From the NCBI GenBank assembly GCA_036508635.1, contig DATCGY010000224.1, forward strand, positions 1-25,948: DNA of 25,948 nt, read 5' to 3'. Below are positions 1 through 7,085 of the stretch, piece after piece. The notes beneath the pieces are model-generated. The model made no database searches. It was not told the DNA's origin and worked only from the letters and a program-made list of their open reading frames with translations. Numbering within the stretch: position 1 is the first letter of the stretch; every line of letters starts with the position of its first letter. Origin of the DNA: FEN-727 sp036508635 (GTDB lineage Bacteria; Actinomycetota; Geothermincolia; Fen-727; Anoxymicrobiaceae). A program made the translations under genes and the position numbers.

Positions 1-46
1 ATGTCGAACTGTTGTTCGTCCATGCTCCCTGCCTGTCGTACGTTTG

Positions 47-496
47 CTACTTCAGCTTCCTGATATCGGCCTCGACGTCCTTGATTCGTTCGGTCAGTAG
101 GCGCTCGACCTCCCCCAGCCTGGATTGCCGCTCCCTGAGGAAGCTTAGCTCCGTGACGAAGATCTCGCGAATCCTCTCCAGCTTTCGTGCCTTTTCGGCC
201 TTGCTGCCCGCGGTTGCCGCCTCCTCGCGGAGCGACTGGCGCTCCTGATCGAGGTCGACGAGCTCCTTTATCTCGGAGAGCTGGTGTCCCATGAGCTCCT
301 TAAACCTCGTGACGCGGGAGATCCGCTCGAGGTCGTCATCGGTGTAGAGGCGGTGCTTCCCCGGAGCGTGTTCGCGCTCTCCAAGCAGGCCGAGCTCCTC
401 GTAATAGTGGAGCGTGCGGTGGGTCAGGCCGGTAATCTCGACGACCTCGCCAATCTGGTATATTTTAGGTTCTCTTGCCTTCGGCTTTGGTGGCAT
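47..496 (-). CDS. MerR family transcriptional regulator
   Basis: A 149-aa DNA-binding regulator. The N-terminal winged helix-turn-helix of the MerR family is plain at about residues 12-80: YQIGEVVEITGL, then HRTLHYYEELGLL, then a wing containing HRLYTDDDLERI. Residues 85-149 are charged and heptad-like, consistent with the antiparallel coiled coil that dimerises MerR proteins. No C-terminal cysteine or metal-binding motif and no ligand domain is visible, so the signal cannot be named. The ATG at 496 has no strong Shine-Dalgarno sequence. A TAACGTTA palindrome at 523-530 lies just upstream and could belong to an autoregulatory operator (inference). The next gene upstream is a small AT-rich membrane protein on the same strand. 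Confidence 0.9.
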   Translation of the reverse strand: MPPKPKAREPKIYQIGEVVEITGLTHRTLHYYEELGLLGEREHAPGKHRLYTDDDLERISRVTRFKELMGHQLSEIKELVDLDQERQSLREEAATAGSKAEKARKLERIREIFVTELSFLRERQSRLGEVERLLTERIKDVEADIRKLK

Positions 497-550
497 CTAC
501 TTAAGAAAACTGAATCTGATGTTAACGTTAGGTGGAGCTTACCAGAGTAG

Positions 551-772
551 TCATTCGATTTCAATTGTTCGTAGTGAAAGGCCAAGAAATACGAGCGCCC
601 ATACAAAGAACAGGGCTTTTAACCAGATGGTTGCATCGGTTGTAACCGCAAAACCAATTACAAGAGCAAGGAACAACAAAGCAACAAGAAATATTAGACA
701 TACAAGCACAATTGCTAGGATACTACGCCTCGTTCCGTGATTTCTTTCCAAGACTTCCCCCCGTGTACTCAT
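551..772 (-). CDS. small two-helix membrane protein, AT-rich
   Basis: A 73-aa hypothetical protein with two hydrophobic stretches (about residues 17-41 and 48-66) joined by a short polar loop, so it is probably a two-pass inner-membrane protein. The N-terminus is basic (RNHGTRR). I do not recognise a family. The ATG at 772 lacks a Shine-Dalgarno sequence. A TTG at 751 follows a GGGGGGA run and is an alternative start that keeps both helices. The gene is clearly richer in A and T than its neighbours, which may mean recent transfer. It lies just upstream of the MerR gene on the same strand. The coherent transmembrane pattern supports coding, but the case is not strong. Confidence 0.5.
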   Translation of the reverse strand: MSTRGEVLERNHGTRRSILAIVLVCLIFLVALLFLALVIGFAVTTDATIWLKALFFVWALVFLGLSLRTIEIE

Positions 773-809
773 GGGCGCTAGGTAGTCCTAGATTAGTTAA
801 CCTGAACGT

Positions 810-825
810 TCTCCCTCGAGGGAGA
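810..825. terminator. perfect 16-bp palindrome, possible terminator stem
   Basis: TCTCCCTCGAGGGAGA is a perfect palindrome about 20 nt beyond the stop codon of the alpha/beta hydrolase at 847. It could fold as a hairpin, but there is no T run in either direction, so a Rho-independent terminator is uncertain. It could instead be a protein-binding site. Confidence 0.3.
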
Positions 826-846
826 GGGAGGAGGATCGAGTACTGC

Positions 847-1707
847 TCAGTGGTTTAAGTCGTCGAGAAACTCGAGGATAAGGTGATTTACGTCGTCCGG
901 GCGCTCGATGCTCACGCTGTGATTACCACCAAGTATCACCGACATCCTCGCGCTGGGCAGGGCGCGCGCCGTTGCCTCGAACACTCCCAGCGGCTCTTCC
1001 GTCGTCGAGAGGAACTCGTCGGAGTCGCAGGCGATGACAAGCGTCGGTATATGGATGCGCGAAAGATCCTCGGTGGTGTAGTTCGGCTCCTGGGTCCACA
1101 TCCGTCTCATCTGACGTACGAAAGCCGCCCCGTCCCACGGCTCGGGAGAGGTCAGCCGGCGCATTGCGCGCACGAACAGCAGCTCCCGCGAAAGGGGGCT
1201 CAGGAACGAGTGGATAGACAGCCAGGCGGCCCGCGAGTAATTCTCTATGCTGAACGGTGTACCCAGCAGTGTCATGCTCCTGAGGAGGTCCGGGCGGGAC
1301 AGTGCCATGGCCAGAGCGGTCGTACCACCATCACTCCACCCGACCACGTGAGCCGGGCCAGCATTCAGATCCTCTATAAGCGCGACCGCGTCCCGGCCCA
1401 TCTGCTCGTAGGAAAGTCCAAGGCGGCCGAGCGTTGTCCTGCCGTGGCCTCTTGAGTCCATGAATATCGAACGGTATTTCGGGGCAAGTGCCATGACCTG
1501 GGGAGCCCACGAGTCGCCCGAAGAGAAGCCGCCGTGCAGGAACAGCACCGGCTCCCCGGACCCGCAGGCCTGATAATAGATACTTATGTCGCCGGTGAAG
1601 ACGCGGCCCCTCGTGGAAGGGATTCGGGTGCGATGAGCCCAGATGCGGAACCGCGCCAGGTTTCGCAGCCACGCGGCTTCCATTCGAAGTGATTCAACAG
1701 TATTCAT
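847..1707 (-). CDS. alpha/beta hydrolase
   Basis: A 286-aa alpha/beta-hydrolase-fold enzyme. The oxyanion-hole motif LFLHGG is at 55-60 and the nucleophile elbow GWSDGG at 123-128 (Ser125). An acidic candidate lies at Asp228/Asp230, in the strand after PTLVIACDSDEF. The catalytic His is His263 in GGNHSV. A variable cap of helices lies between about residues 150 and 215. Closest in style to the esterase/haloperoxidase/3-oxoadipate enol-lactonase branch, but the substrate cannot be told from sequence. An N-terminal 30-residue basic amphipathic stretch precedes the core. The ATG at 1707 has a weak purine-rich ribosome site. It is divergent from the flavodoxin gene across about 180 bp. Confidence 0.9.
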   Translation of the reverse strand: MNTVESLRMEAAWLRNLARFRIWAHRTRIPSTRGRVFTGDISIYYQACGSGEPVLFLHGGFSSGDSWAPQVMALAPKYRSIFMDSRGHGRTTLGRLGLSYEQMGRDAVALIEDLNAGPAHVVGWSDGGTTALAMALSRPDLLRSMTLLGTPFSIENYSRAAWLSIHSFLSPLSRELLFVRAMRRLTSPEPWDGAAFVRQMRRMWTQEPNYTTEDLSRIHIPTLVIACDSDEFLSTTEEPLGVFEATARALPSARMSVILGGNHSVSIERPDDVNHLILEFLDDLNH

Positions 1708-1884
1708 TCATATCCCGCTTCTCGATGCGAATCCGGCACTGTATACCATTCTGACACTTTGCCTGCTTTCCCGCAGCTATCCGGCCTTCGAGAGTTGAAG
1801 GAATCGGTAGCCATATGATGAATGACATGAAACATGCCGGTTTCCTGTCGGGTAAGTTACTTTGCAGCGCAAGGAGGTCGTCGG

Positions 1885-2379
1885 ATGAAGACATTGGTAG
1901 CGTACGTCTCTCAAACAGGCAACACGAAGAAAGTCGCCGAGGCGGTATACGAGTCAATCCCGGATGATAAAGAGATGAGGGAGCTCGCCGAGGTTGACAG
2001 CCTTGATGGATACGACCTCACATTCATAGGTTTTCCGATCAACGCTTTCAGCCCCAATCCCTCCGCGAAAGAGTTCCTCGAGAAGAACTCTTCGGGGGAA
2101 CAGATCGCCATTTTCATGACGCACGGAGCACTCGAAGACTCGGAAGACGTGGGGCCGTGGCTCGACAAAGCTCGAGAAGCGGCCGCCGGCGCCGAGATAG
2201 TCTCAACGTTCAACTGCCAGGGAGAAGTCGCTCAGCCCATCATCGATTTTCTGCTCAAGAGCGATGAGCCAAGGATGCAGGAATTCGGGAAGCTGGGTCC
2301 CACCACCAAGGGTCAGCCAGATGACAGCAGGCTCGAGCGTGCACGAACGTGGGCACAGGATGTTATATCCAGGCTCTGA
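1885..2379 (+). CDS. flavodoxin family protein
   Basis: A 164-aa flavodoxin-like FMN protein. The phosphate-binding loop SQTGNTKKVAEAV is at residues 9-21, after the first beta strand (KTLVAYV). The FIGFPINAF and FMTHGAL segments match the second and third FMN-contacting loops. Length fits short-chain flavodoxins. The start was chosen at ATG 1885 because AAGGAGG lies 8 nt upstream; a longer reading from 1834 has no such site. The likely role is one-electron transfer or an FMN-dependent oxidoreductase in the cytosol. It stands alone between a divergent hydrolase and a convergent tatA. A GC-rich stem (2385-2400, TCCCGG/CCGGGA) follows the stop and may help end transcription. Confidence 0.92.
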   Translation: MKTLVAYVSQTGNTKKVAEAVYESIPDDKEMRELAEVDSLDGYDLTFIGFPINAFSPNPSAKEFLEKNSSGEQIAIFMTHGALEDSEDVGPWLDKAREAAAGAEIVSTFNCQGEVAQPIIDFLLKSDEPRMQEFGKLGPTTKGQPDDSRLERARTWAQDVISRL

Positions 2380-2430
2380 CCTTCTCCCGGTCCGCCGGGA
2401 TCATGTCAGGGTATCGAGAGGCCGCGCCTG

Positions 2431-2640
2431 CTATTTCTTCGTTTCGGAAGGTCCGAGGACCATGTCCTCGAGGTGTTTCTGCACGCCCTTCTTCACCTCG
2501 TCGACCTGATCCTTGGAATCCCTGAAGTTCCGCACCGACTCGCCCAGCGACTGCGCGACCTTGGGCAGGCGCGTCGGCCCGAATATAAGCAGCGCGATCA
2601 CCAGGATCACTACCATTTCCGTTGGCCCTAGACCAAACAT
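2431..2640 (-). CDS. tatA: TatA/TatE-type twin-arginine translocase subunit
   Basis: A 69-aa protein with the TatA architecture. It has a short periplasmic N-terminus (MFGLGPTEM), one transmembrane helix (about 8-19), the hinge FGPTRLP, an amphipathic helix (KVAQSLGESVRNF) and a charged tail. TatA oligomers form the pore through which folded, often cofactor-loaded, proteins are exported. The ATG at 2640 is preceded by GGGAG at good spacing. No tatC or tatB lies in the window, so this is a stand-alone copy that must work with TatC encoded elsewhere. TatB can look similar, but the short length favours TatA/E. Confidence 0.9.
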   Translation of the reverse strand: MFGLGPTEMVVILVIALLIFGPTRLPKVAQSLGESVRNFRDSKDQVDEVKKGVQKHLEDMVLGPSETKK

Positions 2641-2727
2641 TCTCAGCTCCCAGAATCTGATGTCCGTTCTCTCTCAGAACTCGGACTATGTTATCGTTGA
2701 ATTGCCCATACCGTCAATTCGTCTCAC

Positions 2728-3426
2728 TCAGGGAACGATGGCCATGGCAACGACCGCAAATGAAAACACCACCATTCCCATTCCCAGAATAACGATCTTG
2801 ATCACTTTCGATTGGAACTTCGTAGACATACCGGCAAAGAAGAGCACTGACGCGAAGAGGACGGTGAGCAGGATGTAAGTGTCCGCGTGATCGTCGGCCT
2901 TCTTCGCTGCGGCGGCGTCGCGCTGCGACTGCGCGTGCAGCGCGTCGCTCTTCACCCGCTCCGCGTGCTTGTACTGGGGTTCGTGGAACGGGGTGCGCGG
3001 CATGTCCTTTACACCGGCCGCCCGCTGTTCGTTCCAGACCTTCAAGGCTTCCTTGAGTACGTCGGAGAAAGTCATCGTACTGTAGAAATTCGCCAGGGCC
3101 TGGTCTCCGGATGCCAGGGCGTTCATGTAGTTGGTGAGCATCTGGATATCTATGGTCGTCAACTGGTTTGCTTTGTCAGAGTACTCCGCGGCGCTTGTCA
3201 TCGCTTCGTTCGATTTGTTGTACAGCACCGACTCGCGGCTGCTCCACCTCGCCGACTGATACGCGCTTATGGCGGACATCGTAGTTGCCAACGCAAGCAA
3301 CGCGGTGGCGGCTATCTCTATCCAGTTGTGCTCGATCCGCTGGAGCAAGCTCTCGCCGCGTTTTCGGACGTTCCCGCTCGACTTGTCGCGTGCGTCTTCA
3401 ACTTGTTCCGCACCGTTTTCTGTCAT
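2728..3426 (-). CDS. three-helix membrane protein, DUF4337-like
   Basis: A 232-aa membrane protein. The first 30 residues are charged and cytosolic, followed by a transmembrane segment at about 35-55 (IEIAATALLALATTMSAI). A long hydrophilic, helix-rich central region follows (about 56-180) with many Ala, Gln and Lys residues. Two closely spaced C-terminal helices lie at about 183-203 and 209-231. The arrangement, and the N-terminal segment ending AYQSARW, resembles DUF4337-type proteins of unknown function; I am not certain of the family. The ATG at 3426 has GAGGAT about 8 nt upstream. It sits between tatA and the nitronate-monooxygenase-like gene on the same strand and may be cotranscribed with the latter, since only 21 nt separate them. 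Confidence 0.8.
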   Translation of the reverse strand: MTENGAEQVEDARDKSSGNVRKRGESLLQRIEHNWIEIAATALLALATTMSAISAYQSARWSSRESVLYNKSNEAMTSAAEYSDKANQLTTIDIQMLTNYMNALASGDQALANFYSTMTFSDVLKEALKVWNEQRAAGVKDMPRTPFHEPQYKHAERVKSDALHAQSQRDAAAAKKADDHADTYILLTVLFASVLFFAGMSTKFQSKVIKIVILGMGMVVFSFAVVAMAIVP

Positions 3427-3447
3427 TACAGGGTATCCTCGTTTTTT

Positions 3448-4434
3448 TCAACTTGAAGCCGCATGTGATCTGTCCAGTATTTCTTCTGCCTGCTTTACCA
3501 TGCCGTCCAGCAGTTCCGCGCACGTTGGAACATCGTTGATGAGCCCGATCGACTGCCCTACGGCGAGTGGAGCCATGTCGGCGTCGCCCGTCTGCCACGC
3601 CTCCTTCGAGCGCTCCCCCACCATGAACGGGAGCACGTCCTCGAAAGTGCCCTGGCCGGCCTCGACATCCAGAACCTGCTGGGCGATCACATTCTTGAGG
3701 CAGCGCATCTGCAGGCCAAGTGTCTTGCATATGAGCGTCGTCTCGTACTCCTGCCGGCGCGTGAGCTCTTCCTTTATCAGGTCGTGTGCCAGGCACTCCC
3801 TGGTAGCGATGAACCTCGAGGCCATCATGACGCCCTCACCGCCCAGCACGATCGCGGCCGCGAGTCCGCGTCCGTCCGCTATCCCCCCGGCGGTGATGAC
3901 CGGGATGCCGACCGTCTCACTGATTCGCGGCGTCAGCACCATCGTTGTGACGTCGTCGTTCAGCGGATGCCCGCCTTCCTCGATGCCGGCTGCGATTACC
4001 GCGTTGTATCCCACGGACTCCGCGTGCTTCGCGTGCCGTACCGAGCCCAGCTTATGGATAAGCTTAACACCGGACGCATTCGCTTTTGCGACCGCGTCGG
4101 GGCCGAGCTGCCTGTCGATCGGCGTGCCGGAGATCTCGAGCGCGGTTACGCCCTCCTCACAACACGCGTCAAAGTAATCGCGCAGAAGGTCCGCGGTTAT
4201 GCGCACGGACGGCATGAACGTGATGTTGACGCAGAACGGCTTGTCTGTGAGGCGTCTCGTCTCCACTATCGCCTGACGGAACTCCTCTTTTGAGTCGTAG
4301 TTGCCGGCGGTGAGATTGCCCAGCCCTCCCGCGTTGGATATTGCCGCGCATAGCTCGGGCTTCGCCAACCACATCATGCCACCACACATTATCGGATGCC
4401 TTATCCCGAACAACTCTGTCATCCTGGTCTTCAC
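3448..4434 (-). CDS. nitronate monooxygenase / 2-nitropropane dioxygenase-like flavoprotein
   Basis: A 328-aa FMN-binding TIM-barrel protein of the NMO/2-nitropropane dioxygenase family. Visible signatures are the N-terminal PIMCGGM and AISNAGGLG loop (33-40), the catalytic-His motif GIEEGGH (His156; family form GxEAGGH), and the phosphate-binding TAGGIADGRG (181-190) and GGEGVMMASRF (198-208). Family members oxidise alkyl nitronates such as propionate-3-nitronate, or reduce enoyl-type substrates as in FabK. Sequence alone does not separate these. The GTG at 4434 was chosen as start because GGAGGT stands 5 nt upstream; an in-frame ATG at 4422 is the alternative. It is divergent from the LUD-domain gene. 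Confidence 0.92.
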   Translation of the reverse strand: MKTRMTELFGIRHPIMCGGMMWLAKPELCAAISNAGGLGNLTAGNYDSKEEFRQAIVETRRLTDKPFCVNITFMPSVRITADLLRDYFDACCEEGVTALEISGTPIDRQLGPDAVAKANASGVKLIHKLGSVRHAKHAESVGYNAVIAAGIEEGGHPLNDDVTTMVLTPRISETVGIPVITAGGIADGRGLAAAIVLGGEGVMMASRFIATRECLAHDLIKEELTRRQEYETTLICKTLGLQMRCLKNVIAQQVLDVEAGQGTFEDVLPFMVGERSKEAWQTGDADMAPLAVGQSIGLINDVPTCAELLDGMVKQAEEILDRSHAASS

Positions 4435-4591
4435 TTTGGACCTCCGTGTTCTGGACGAGCGACTTCAAATGACCCAGATAAAAGGATACCAGCACAGTGG
4501 ACATATCGGTACGGCTCGTGTCCAGAGGGATTGCATCGGGTGCCGCGAAGCAGTTAAAGCAACCGCGGAAAGTTCGAGGGAGGATATGCCG

Positions 4592-5206
4592 ATGCCGTGG
4601 GACACGCTGCCTTCAAAGGAGAGAATCGAAAACACGATCGCCGCGCTGGGTGAGCACGGCATAGAGGTGTTCTTTTTCGAAGAAGCCGGCGAGGGCAAGT
4701 CCAGGGTCCTGGAGATGCTGCCGGAGGGAGCCGAGGTCATCAATATGACCTCTATGACGCTTGCTGAGTTGGGACTCGACAAAGAGATAATGGAGTCCGG
4801 CCGCTACGACTCCGTCAAGAAACGGCTCATGGGAATGGATCGCGCAACGCAGAACAGGCAGATGCAGATGCTCGGCGCCGCGCCCGCCTGGTCGGTTTCC
4901 AGCGTACACGTGCTCACCGAGACCGGCTCCGTCATGATAGCCTCGAACACCGGCAGCCAACTCCCCGCCTCGATGTACGGGGCGGACCACGTGATATGGG
5001 TCGTCGGGGCGCAAAAGATAGTCGCCGATATCGAAGAGGGGTTCAAGCGCATCTACGAGTGGTGCCTTCCACATGAGAGGGAGCGCGCCCTGAAGGCATA
5101 CGGACCGGGCACTACCTCGCACGTGAACAAGGTGCTTATTGTGAACGGGGAAAAACAGGCCGACAGGATAAAAATTGTGCTGATAAACAAGGTGCTGGGA
5201 TTCTGA
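4592..5206 (+). CDS. LUD domain protein (lactate-utilisation-type)
   Basis: A 204-aa protein made of a single LUD domain, the fold shared by LutB/LutC of lactate oxidation and by many stand-alone proteins. Typical pieces are the LTETGSVMIAS segment, then ASMYGADHVIWVVGAQKIV, and a C-terminal GPGTTSHVNKVLI region. There are no Fe-S cysteine clusters, so it resembles LutC rather than LutB. The exact function is unknown. ATG 4592 is preferred because GAGGGAGG ends about 8 nt upstream; the ATG at 4586 is too close to that site. The stop TGA (5204-5206) overlaps the ATG of the next gene (5206-5208), implying translational coupling with the GNAT gene. Confidence 0.88.
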   Translation: MPWDTLPSKERIENTIAALGEHGIEVFFFEEAGEGKSRVLEMLPEGAEVINMTSMTLAELGLDKEIMESGRYDSVKKRLMGMDRATQNRQMQMLGAAPAWSVSSVHVLTETGSVMIASNTGSQLPASMYGADHVIWVVGAQKIVADIEEGFKRIYEWCLPHERERALKAYGPGTTSHVNKVLIVNGEKQADRIKIVLINKVLGF

Positions 5207-5701
5207 TGGAGGTTGTCATAAGGCGGGCCGTCGTTGCCGACGCACCCGAAATACTGGCGTTACAAAAGCTCGCATACTACGACGAGGCCGTCCTGTATAA
5301 CGCGTTCGAAATGCCCCCGCTGACCGAGACCGTGGAAGAGATCGAGGCCGAGTTTGTGGACCATATCTTCCTCAAGGCCGTCGCCGGAGACAAGCTCGTG
5401 GGCTCGGTGCGGGGCACGGATGATCGAGGACGATACCTGTTATGTCGGCCGCCTTGCGGTCCACCCGGAGCACCAGGGCCATCACACAGGTACAGGCCTG
5501 ATGATCGAGATAGACAAGTATTTCCCCGAAGCGAAAAAGTTCGCCCTCTACACCGGCCACAAGAGCACGCGCAACATACATATTTACGAGAAGCTGGGCT
5601 ATCGGGTAGCGGACCGGCGAGAGCTCGCTCCCGACGTGTTCCTCCTCTTCATGGTCAAGGCAGCCAGGCAACCTGTGCCAGGACGGGTATCGCGGGTTTA
5701 G
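5206..5701 (+). pseudogene. GNAT N-acetyltransferase, split by a +1 frameshift
   Basis: The first frame starts at the ATG overlapping the LUD stop and gives a good GNAT N-terminus (about 69 residues, ending KLVGSVRG). It then loses all similarity. From about 5418 the next frame carries the rest of the domain: EDDTCYVGRLAVHPEHQGH (acetyl-CoA-binding motif A), FALYTGHKS and NIHIYEKLGYRV, ending at the TAG at 5699-5701. Removing one G from GGGG at 5411-5414 would join them as VGSVRARMIEDD and give a protein of about 164 aa, a normal GNAT length. Either a real frameshift mutation or a homopolymer sequencing error. The substrate is unknown. The last bases overlap the convergent SDR stop. Confidence 0.85.
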
Positions 5702-6570
5702 GCCGCACCTTTGCTCGCGGCCCACGTCAGAAACCTCTGTGCCAGGCCTTTTCGATTCAGGTAAGCGACCAGGCGGAAGTAACGCTCGGGGAACATCCGT
5801 GAGTAACGCCAGTTGTCTCTTGAAGGTTTGTTGGTAACTACGAACAGCCTGCCTTTTTCGACTGCTTCGATGGTCATGCGAGCGACATCCTCAACCGTCA
5901 CCCTGGACGCTCTCATTCCCGTCTCGATGAGCTCAACGCCCCAATCGAGAGCGTCATATCCATCGGCGTTTATCACCTTGAACGAGTTACTCATTATATT
6001 CGTTGAGACGATGGACGGACAAAGAACCGTGACGCCTATATTAAATGGAGCGAGCTCCACCCGAAGTGTCTCCGACAGGGAGACGACCGCGGCCTTCGAC
6101 GCGCTGTAAGGAGCGAATCCCATGACCGGCACAAGCCCTGCCGTCGAGGCCGTGTTGATGATATAACCCGAGCGCTGCGCCTTCATCCGCGGAACGAACG
6201 CGTGGCAACCGTGGACGACTCCCCAGAAGTTCGTGCCCACAACATGCCGCCAGTCTTCGATCGAAGTCTCACCAACATACCCTCCCCCGCCTATTCCGGC
6301 GTTGTTGACCAGCAGGCCTACCTCTCCCCACGAGTCGAAGAAATGGTCGGCCATCGCGTCTACCTGTTCGAAGTCACGGACATCGCACAAGCGCACCTCT
6401 CCGACCCCGCCACGTTCCTCGATAGCCTCCAGGGTCTCAAGCGCTCCCTCCGTGTCCATATCTACCACTCCAACCCTGTAACCTTTTGCTGAAAGTGCAA
6501 GAGCGAGCGCCCTTCCTATGCCCGATCCCGCCCCCGTCACAACCGCCGTCCTCGCATGATCTAAACTCAT
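5698..6570 (-). CDS. short-chain dehydrogenase/reductase
   Basis: A 290-aa classical SDR. The cofactor loop TGAGSGIG is at 12-19. An aspartate follows strand beta2 (VVDMD, 36-38), which favours NAD(H). NNAG is at 89-92. The catalytic residues are Ser142 (NTASTAG), Tyr155 and Lys159 (YSASK). The C-terminal 40 residues (SRMFPERYFRLVAYLNRKG) extend past the usual core, as in actinobacterial and mycobacterial-type SDRs acting on hydrophobic alcohols or ketones. That substrate class is inference. The frame is open to 6621, but ATG 6570 starts directly at the Rossmann fold and has GGGGGA a few bases upstream. It is divergent from the carboxymuconolactone-decarboxylase-like gene, and its stop overlaps the GNAT remnant. 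Confidence 0.92.
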   Translation of the reverse strand: MSLDHARTAVVTGAGSGIGRALALALSAKGYRVGVVDMDTEGALETLEAIEERGGVGEVRLCDVRDFEQVDAMADHFFDSWGEVGLLVNNAGIGGGGYVGETSIEDWRHVVGTNFWGVVHGCHAFVPRMKAQRSGYIINTASTAGLVPVMGFAPYSASKAAVVSLSETLRVELAPFNIGVTVLCPSIVSTNIMSNSFKVINADGYDALDWGVELIETGMRASRVTVEDVARMTIEAVEKGRLFVVTNKPSRDNWRYSRMFPERYFRLVAYLNRKGLAQRFLTWAASKGAA

Positions 6571-6698
6571 CGATCCCCCATTCCTCTCTCGACCCAACAC
6601 CATATCTATCGGCCACTTCACTTTGAAATCTGTGGGTCGGATCCGTTTTTTTCAAGTATGCTGGGGTGATGGATATTCGAGGTTCCGGAGGTGCGGAC

Positions 6699-7085
6699 AT
6701 GGCGGAAGAGCTTTATGAGAAGGGCATGGAAGAGATGCGAAAGCATTTTGGTGCGGAAGCGGATGCTCATATCGAGCGGATACATGAGATATCTCCGGAA
6801 TTCGCCCGTATCAACGTGGAGTTCCCGTTCGGGAACCTGTACCGCAGAAGCGTTCTCGATGAAAAGACGCGGGAGCTCTGTACAGTTGCCGCGCTGACCA
6901 CACAGGGGTTCGGGCTACCCGAGCTCAAATCGCACGTCAAGGGTGCGCTCAATTGCGGGGCGACCCGGGATGAGATAGTCGAAGTCATTCTGCAGATGAT
7001 CGCCTATTGCGGATTTCCAGCGGCGACGAACGCGCTTTTTTCTACCAAAGAAGTCTTCGACGAGCTCGACGGCCAACCGGAGTGA
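6699..7085 (+). CDS. carboxymuconolactone decarboxylase family protein
   Basis: A 128-aa protein of the AhpD/CMD fold. The core runs from TRELCTVAALTTQ through ELKSHVKGALNCGATRDEIVE to LQMIAYCGFPAATNAL. This matches the gamma-carboxymuconolactone decarboxylase (PcaC-like) subgroup, with the conserved His in SHVKGAL. The AhpD CxxC peroxidase motif is absent. Such proteins occur widely outside protocatechuate degradation, so the decarboxylase reaction is not assured. ATG 6699 is chosen because CGGAGG is placed 7 nt before it; a GTG at 6666 would add 11 unsupported residues. Its TGA stop (7083-7085) directly abuts the convergent stop of the FAD oxidase at 7086. Confidence 0.9.
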   Translation: MAEELYEKGMEEMRKHFGAEADAHIERIHEISPEFARINVEFPFGNLYRRSVLDEKTRELCTVAALTTQGFGLPELKSHVKGALNCGATRDEIVEVILQMIAYCGFPAATNALFSTKEVFDELDGQPE

